Below are positions 59,706-64,000 of a stretch of 64,000 bases of DNA, piece by piece. Position numbers and translations under genes: made by a program. The first letter of the stretch is position 1. Every line of letters starts with the position of its first letter. Below the pieces are notes generated by a model. The model was given only the letters and a program-made list of their open reading frames with translations. It was not told the origin of the DNA and ran no database searches. Source of the stretch: Pedococcus sp. 5OH_020. Lineage in GTDB: Bacteria > Actinomycetota > Actinomycetes > Actinomycetales > Dermatophilaceae. Where the stretch lies: positions 1 to 64,000 of the forward strand of contig NZ_JAPYZV010000007.1 of NCBI RefSeq assembly GCF_027812955.1, in the 5' to 3' direction.

Positions 59706-61097
59706 GTGACCACCACGACGCCAACGGCCGCTGTGTCGGACGAGCAGCCGGGGGTCATGGTCCGCCTGGGTCGCCGAGTGGCTCGACGAAGCCGGACCGT
59801 CGCGCATCGGGTCGCAGGCTGGCCGCGCGCGGCCCGGGTCGCGCTGGCCGTCGTGGTCGTGCTGCTGGCCGCGGCTCTTCCGGTCCTTCGCTACCTCGTC
59901 TTCTGGCCGCTCGACCAGTGGCAGGTGGACGTGGAGGTCTACCGCGAGGCAGGGGTCTCGGTCCTCACCGGCCGCCCGGTCTACCAGGCGATGACCGAGG
60001 CGCCGCAGCTGCTGCCCTTCACCTACCCGCCGTTCGCGGCCGTGCTGGCGGTCCCGCTGGCCTTCCTGCCGTTCGGGCTGGTGGGCTGGCTCTGGACCGC
60101 TGCCCAGGTGCTCGCCACCACCGCGGTGGTCTGGTATGCCGGCTGGCGCCTGATCCACCGCACCGGGCCGCTGGTACCCGTCACGCTCGCCCTACTCACC
60201 GCTCCGATGCTGTGGCTGCACCCCGTCTCGGACGGCATCCGCTTCGGGCAGGTCAACGCCTTCATGGTGCTCGCCTGCCTGATGGACCTGCGCCGTCCGC
60301 GACCGCGCCTCCTGACGCGGGTCCCCCCGGGCGTCCTCGTCGGGCTGGCCATGTCCATCAAGCTCACGCCAGGGGTCTTCGTCGTGCACTACCTGCTCAA
60401 CCGCCGGTGGAAGGAGGCGGCTACGGCGGTGCTGACCGCCGGGGCGGTCACCGTCGGCGCGTGGATGCTGTTGCCGGAGGCGTCGTTCGCGTTCTGGGGC
60501 GGCGCCCTCCAGGACCCGGCTCGGCTCGGACCCAATGCCGGCACGTCCAACCAGAGCATCCGGGGTTTCCTGCTCCGGGTGGGCCCGCCCGGTCTGGCCG
60601 GCACCGTGCTGTGGCTCGTCCTGGTCGCTGTGGTCGGCACCATCGGCTACGCCCTGGCCCGCCGGGCCTACCGCGCCGGCGACTCGGTGAGCGAGGTGGC
60701 CGCGGTCGGCCTCATGGCGGTCCTGCTGTCCCCCGTCGCGTGGATCCACCACCTGCACTGGATGGTCGTGGTCGTCTTCGCCATCCTCGGTGCGGACCCG
60801 TGGCGGGACCGGCGCCGGCTGGTGGCAGCAGGGGTGGTCACGGGCTTTTTCCTCTGCCGGCTTCCCTGGTGGGGCATCACCTGGCTCAGCCATCCCCAGT
60901 GGCCCCAGCTCCCAGGCCGGATGCTCCAGAACGCCGACACGGTGGGCTCCCTGATCGCCCTGGCGCTGCTCTGGTGGGCGCTGCACCGCCCGCCAGTGAC
61001 CGACGTCAGCCGACCGCCCCGGCGATCTGCAGCACTGTCAGGAGGGCCAGGAGCAGGCACACACCGCCACCGACCCGACGGATCGTCGCCAGCCTGA
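59706..61097 (+). CDS. GT87-family mannosyltransferase-like membrane protein
   Basis: 463 residues from the GTG at 59706. About 10-11 membrane helices. The first loop QWQVDVEVYREAGVSVLTGRPVYQ contains the acidic motif and DxxxYR pattern of GT87 (PimE-type) polyprenol-phosphate-mannose enzymes; FTYPPFAAVLAVPLAFLPFG and SIKLTPGVFVVHYL are also conserved in the family. The C-terminal 40 residues after VTDVSRPP overlap the convergent GDT1 gene and may vary. Confidence 0.88.
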   Translation: MTTTTPTAAVSDEQPGVMVRLGRRVARRSRTVAHRVAGWPRAARVALAVVVVLLAAALPVLRYLVFWPLDQWQVDVEVYREAGVSVLTGRPVYQAMTEAPQLLPFTYPPFAAVLAVPLAFLPFGLVGWLWTAAQVLATTAVVWYAGWRLIHRTGPLVPVTLALLTAPMLWLHPVSDGIRFGQVNAFMVLACLMDLRRPRPRLLTRVPPGVLVGLAMSIKLTPGVFVVHYLLNRRWKEAATAVLTAGAVTVGAWMLLPEASFAFWGGALQDPARLGPNAGTSNQSIRGFLLRVGPPGLAGTVLWLVLVAVVGTIGYALARRAYRAGDSVSEVAAVGLMAVLLSPVAWIHHLHWMVVVVFAILGADPWRDRRRLVAAGVVTGFFLCRLPWWGITWLSHPQWPQLPGRMLQNADTVGSLIALALLWWALHRPPVTDVSRPPRRSAALSGGPGAGTHRHRPDGSSPA

Positions 61098-61623
61098 CCC
61101 GTCGGAGCAGGGCGCGGCCGATGAGGGCGCCGAGCGCCGACACCGCGGCCAGCGCGAGGAAGGCGCCGACGAAGACCGAGAGCGGCTGGTGGAACCGCAG
61201 GACCATGGAGGCGGTCAGCAGCTGGGAGAGGTCGCCCCACTCGGCGAGGAACAGCACCGAGAACGACACAGCCACGGCCTTCAGGCCGACCGCCGTCGCC
61301 GCGCCCTTGTGCGCGAACTGCTCCTCGGTCTCCTCCTCCTCCGCGTCCGCCCGGTCCGCACCGCGAAGCAGGACGATGCCGCCGACCAGGAACATCAGGG
61401 CGGCGAAGACCTCCACCGGTCGTTTCGGCAGCTGGGCGAGGAGTCCGCCCACCGAGACCGCGACGACGGTCTGGACCAGGAACGCCAGGCAGACGCCGAC
61501 CCACACGAACAGGGGACGGAAGCGGGTGGCGAGCACCAGGGTGGCGATGAAGGTCTTGTCCGGGAGCTCCACGAGGAAGATGGCGCCGAAGACGATGGCC
61601 GCGGTGACGAGGTCGAGTTCCAT
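61006..61623 (-). CDS. TMEM165/GDT1 family cation transporter
   Basis: 205 residues, six membrane helices. The two family motifs are E-L-P-D-K-T (first, G replaced by P) and E-W-G-D-L-S. An acidic cytosolic loop ADAEEEETEEQ separates the halves. Related bacterial proteins export Mn2+ or Ca2+. Start MELDLVTAAIVFGA. It overlaps the GT87 gene by 92 bases in convergent orientation. Confidence 0.9.
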   Translation of the reverse strand: MELDLVTAAIVFGAIFLVELPDKTFIATLVLATRFRPLFVWVGVCLAFLVQTVVAVSVGGLLAQLPKRPVEVFAALMFLVGGIVLLRGADRADAEEEETEEQFAHKGAATAVGLKAVAVSFSVLFLAEWGDLSQLLTASMVLRFHQPLSVFVGAFLALAAVSALGALIGRALLRRVRLATIRRVGGGVCLLLALLTVLQIAGAVG

Positions 61624-61665
61624 ATCGCCGTCGACTCTAGCCAGCGGGCCGAATACGCTGCGACG

Positions 61666-62082
61666 GTGTCCGATCCGTCCACCCTCACGCTGCTGACGCT
61701 CGGCGTGGCCTGTCTCGCCCTGGTGGGCGGGGCGGTGGCCGTCGGCCAGCTGGCGCGGGTGCGCTCCCAGCTTCGCGTGATGGAGGGCCATCGTCCGGTC
61801 GGCGCGGGAGACCTCGCTGCCCTGCGGGAAGACGTGGCACAGGCTCTTCGGCACGTGGCCGTCGTGCGGTACGACGCGTTCGGCGACATGGGTGGGCGGC
61901 TCTCGTTCAGCGCCGCCCTGGTCGACGACCGGGGCGACGGCCTGGTGCTCTCCGCCATCCACGCCCGCGGAGAGTCGCGGACGTACGCCAAGGGTGTGGT
62001 GCGCGGCCGGTCCGACACGACGTTGACCCCCGAGGAGCAACAGGCCCTGGCGGCCGCTCGCACCGGATCGCAGAGCGGCTGA
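61666..62082 (+). CDS. DUF4446 family protein
   Basis: 138 residues from the GTG at 61666. One N-terminal membrane helix (LTLLTLGVACLALVGGAVAV), then the DUF4446 signature VAVVRYDAFGDMGGRLSFSAALVDDRGDGLVLSAIHARGESRTYAKGV in parts (YDAFGDMGGRLSFS is diagnostic). Function unknown. Five bases before pheA. Confidence 0.9.
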   Translation: MSDPSTLTLLTLGVACLALVGGAVAVGQLARVRSQLRVMEGHRPVGAGDLAALREDVAQALRHVAVVRYDAFGDMGGRLSFSAALVDDRGDGLVLSAIHARGESRTYAKGVVRGRSDTTLTPEEQQALAAARTGSQSG

Positions 62083-62087
62083 GCATT

Positions 62088-63014
62088 GTGACGACCTACG
62101 CCTACCTCGGTCCCGCGGGAACCTTCACGCAGATGGCCCTCGACGCCTGGGGCCCGGCCGCCGGGGCCTCCCACCTACCCTGCGGATCCGTCGACGCCGC
62201 GCTCGGGCTGCTGCGCTCCGGCGAGGTCGACGGTGCCATGGTCCCGATCGAGAACTCGGTGGAGGGTGGCGTGAGCGCCACGCTCGACGCCCTGGCCAGT
62301 GGCGACCCTCTGGTCGTGGTGGCAGAGGTGCTCGTGCCGATCACGTTCGTGCTGGCGGCTGCTCCCGGGACGTCGTGGGACGACGTCGCCGCGGTGGGGA
62401 CGCACAGCCATGCCTGGGCACAGGTGCGGGGCTGGATGCAGGAGAACCTTCCCCAGGCTGTCTACGTGCCCACCCTGTCGACCGCCGCCGCAGCGGCCGC
62501 CCTCGCTGCGGGCCAGCCGGAGCGCACGTCGTACCAGGCGGCGGTCTGCGCGCCGGCAGCGGTGAAGGACCACGGGCTCACCCAGCTCGCCGAGGACATC
62601 GGCGACAACCGGTCGGCCGTGACGCGGTTCGTGCTGGTGGCCCGGCCCGGCGCCCTGCCGGAGCCGACCGGCGCCGACAAGACGACGCTGGTGCTCTTCC
62701 AGCGCGACGACCACGCGGGAGGTCTGCTGGAGCTCCTCGAGCAGTTCGCCGTCCGGGGCATCAACATGTCACGGCTGGAGTCGCGCCCGACCAAGGACTC
62801 CATGGGCAGCTACTGCTTCTCCATCGACATCGAGGGCCATGTGCTGGACGAGCGGGTCGGAGAGGCGCTCCTGGGGCTGAAGCGGGTCTGTGCCGACGTA
62901 CGGTTCCTCGGCAGCTACCCCGCCGCGCACGGCACCGCCGTGCGGGTCAGCCCGCATACGACGGACGAGGCCTTCGCGGAGGCACGGTCCTGGCTGCGGT
63001 CGCTGCGCGGCTGA
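62088..63014 (+). CDS. pheA: Prephenate dehydratase
   Basis: 308 residues from a GTG at 62088. Substrate motifs VPIENSVEGGVSATLD and NRSAVTRFVLV (TRF), then the ACT domain with VLFQRDDHAGGLLELLEQFAVRGINMSRLESRPTK (ESRP) binding phenylalanine. Converts prephenate to phenylpyruvate. No fused chorismate mutase. Confidence 0.95.
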   Translation: MTTYAYLGPAGTFTQMALDAWGPAAGASHLPCGSVDAALGLLRSGEVDGAMVPIENSVEGGVSATLDALASGDPLVVVAEVLVPITFVLAAAPGTSWDDVAAVGTHSHAWAQVRGWMQENLPQAVYVPTLSTAAAAAALAAGQPERTSYQAAVCAPAAVKDHGLTQLAEDIGDNRSAVTRFVLVARPGALPEPTGADKTTLVLFQRDDHAGGLLELLEQFAVRGINMSRLESRPTKDSMGSYCFSIDIEGHVLDERVGEALLGLKRVCADVRFLGSYPAAHGTAVRVSPHTTDEAFAEARSWLRSLRG

Positions 63015-63101
63015 GGTACGCCGGACTGCACTCCACGACCCTGCCGGGCGCGGCGCCCACGACCTCTCGGCGCTCCAGGCTCCTTGCTGGCGGGCTGGCC
63101 C

Positions 63102-64000
63102 TTACTTCTTCTCGCGCCAGGCCCTTTCGAACGGGAGGCGCCACGCGTGCGGCGCGATGAGCTGGTGGATGGCGTTCGGCCCCCAGGTGCCGGCCTGGTA
63201 CGGCTTGACCTCGGGGGGGTTGTCGAGCAGTGGCTGGGACCGCTCCCACAGCGACTCGATGCCCTCTGCTGTGGTGAAGAGCGTGTGGTCGCCGCGCATG
63301 GCGTCGAGGATCAGACGCTCGTACGCCTCCAGCACGTCCCCGGCACGCTCCGTCTCGCGCGTGGAGAACTGCATCGACAGCTTCTCCAGCCGCATGCCCG
63401 GCCCAGGCCGCTTGCCGTAGAAGGACAGCGACACCTTGGACTCGTCGGCCAGGTCGAACGTGAGGTGGTCCGGGCCGGCCGACCCGACCCCGGAGTTCAG
63501 GGGGAACATGGAGCGCGGCGCCTCCTTGAACGCGATCGAGATGATCCGGGCGCCCTCCGCCATCCGCTTGCCGGTTCGCAGGTAGAACGGCACACCGGCC
63601 CACCGCCAGTTGTCCAGTCCGGCCTTGAGCGCGATGAACGTCTCCGTGTCCGAGTCCGGTGCCACGCCGTCGAGCCGGGTGTACCCCGCGAACTGCCCGC
63701 GGACGACCTGCGACGGGTCGACGGGCAGCAGCGAGCGGAACACCTTGTTCTTCTCCTCGGAGATGGCCCGCGGTTCCAGCGCCGTGGGCGGCTCCATCGC
63801 GACGAAGGCCAGGACCTGGAACAGGTGGGTGACGACCATGTCCTTGTAGGCGCCGGTCGCCTCGTAGAACCCGGCCCGCTCGTCCAGACCCAGGGTCTCG
63901 GGGATGTCGATCTGGACGTGGTCGATGAAGTTGCGGTTCCAGATGGGCTCGAAGAGCCCGTTGGCGAAGCGGAAGGCGAGGATGTTCTGGGCCGCCTCCT
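63102..64000 (-). CDS. zwf: Glucose-6-phosphate dehydrogenase, C-terminal part
   Basis: The stop at 63102; the gene runs off the right edge (about 299 codons visible). Conserved regions are FEPIWNRNFIDHVQIDIPETLG (with the ID-HVQI substrate region), FYEATGAYKDMVVTHLFQ, PFYLRTGKRMAEGA and SFYGKRPGPGMRLEKLSM. It oxidises glucose-6-phosphate with NADP+. The Rossmann domain and start lie outside the window. Confidence 0.95.
   Translation of the reverse strand, partial: EAAQNILAFRFANGLFEPIWNRNFIDHVQIDIPETLGLDERAGFYEATGAYKDMVVTHLFQVLAFVAMEPPTALEPRAISEEKNKVFRSLLPVDPSQVVRGQFAGYTRLDGVAPDSDTETFIALKAGLDNWRWAGVPFYLRTGKRMAEGARIISIAFKEAPRSMFPLNSGVGSAGPDHLTFDLADESKVSLSFYGKRPGPGMRLEKLSMQFSTRETERAGDVLEAYERLILDAMRGDHTLFTTAEGIESLWERSQPLLDNPPEVKPYQAGTWGPNAIHQLIAPHAWRLPFERAWREKK

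Overview
The window is high-GC actinobacterial DNA, most like Intrasporangiaceae and relatives. Genes are dense, GTG starts are frequent, and many genes overlap by 1-4 bases (ATGA/GTGA). Gene order from the cyclophilin (17.1 kb) through crgA, the DUF881 protein, a class E sortase and pabA/trpG to pknB, pbpA, rodA, pstP, fhaB, fhaA and tRNA-Leu (30.0 kb) matches the replication-origin-proximal block known from Mycobacterium tuberculosis (ppiA-crgA-Rv0012-trpG-pknB-pknA-pbpA-rodA-pstP-fhaB-fhaA-leuT). The window therefore probably starts a short way downstream of gyrA.

Layout. 0-0.73 kb: the edge of an integrated element, with the 5' part of an IS1380-family transposase and a 3' half of tRNA-Ala(TGC) that looks like an att site. 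0.73-9.2 kb: accessory and hypothetical genes, including a PLD/DEAH/DUF3427 helicase and a methyltransferase that each appear frameshifted by one extra T. 9.3-11.6 kb: divergent selD and selA, two of the four core genes for selenocysteine. 11.7-16.0 kb: a compact minus-strand operon related to methylamine dehydrogenase maturation (mau) genes. It holds a MauE/DoxX-like membrane protein, a thioredoxin-like protein with a very His-rich tail, a CcdA/MauF-like membrane protein, an unrecognised protein, and a Cys-rich MauA-like Tat substrate fused to LGFP wall-binding repeats. No large (MauB) subunit is present.

The main finding is in that operon. The CcdA/MauF-like gene has an in-frame UGA exactly where this fold carries its 'SPC' cysteine (W-S-P-UGA-G). 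A perfect 8-bp hairpin with a GGU loop lies 33 nt downstream, where a bacterial SECIS is expected, and selA and selD lie next door. I read this as a candidate selenoprotein in an undescribed mau-like redox or cofactor-maturation system.

17-30 kb is the conserved growth and division block. Between pbpA and pknB a 54-codon ORF, coupled to both neighbours, looks like the leftover of an in-frame deletion of pknA. 30-36.8 kb: oxidoreductases, a deletion scar joining truncated hemerythrin and FAD-oxidase genes, and soxR divergent from an SDR/QueA-like pair. 36.9-43.4 kb: a cell-surface locus with two LAFTG-anchored proteins (substrates expected for the class E sortase at 19.8 kb), a WhiB regulator and an ECF sigma factor fused to its own membrane anti-sigma region. 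43.4-64 kb: mostly housekeeping genes for regulation (GAF-ANTAR, sigma/MGMT, anti-sigma kinase), transport, DNA repair, mannosyltransferase-type envelope glycosylation, pheA and the 3' part of zwf. No CRISPR array, rRNA or replication origin was seen.
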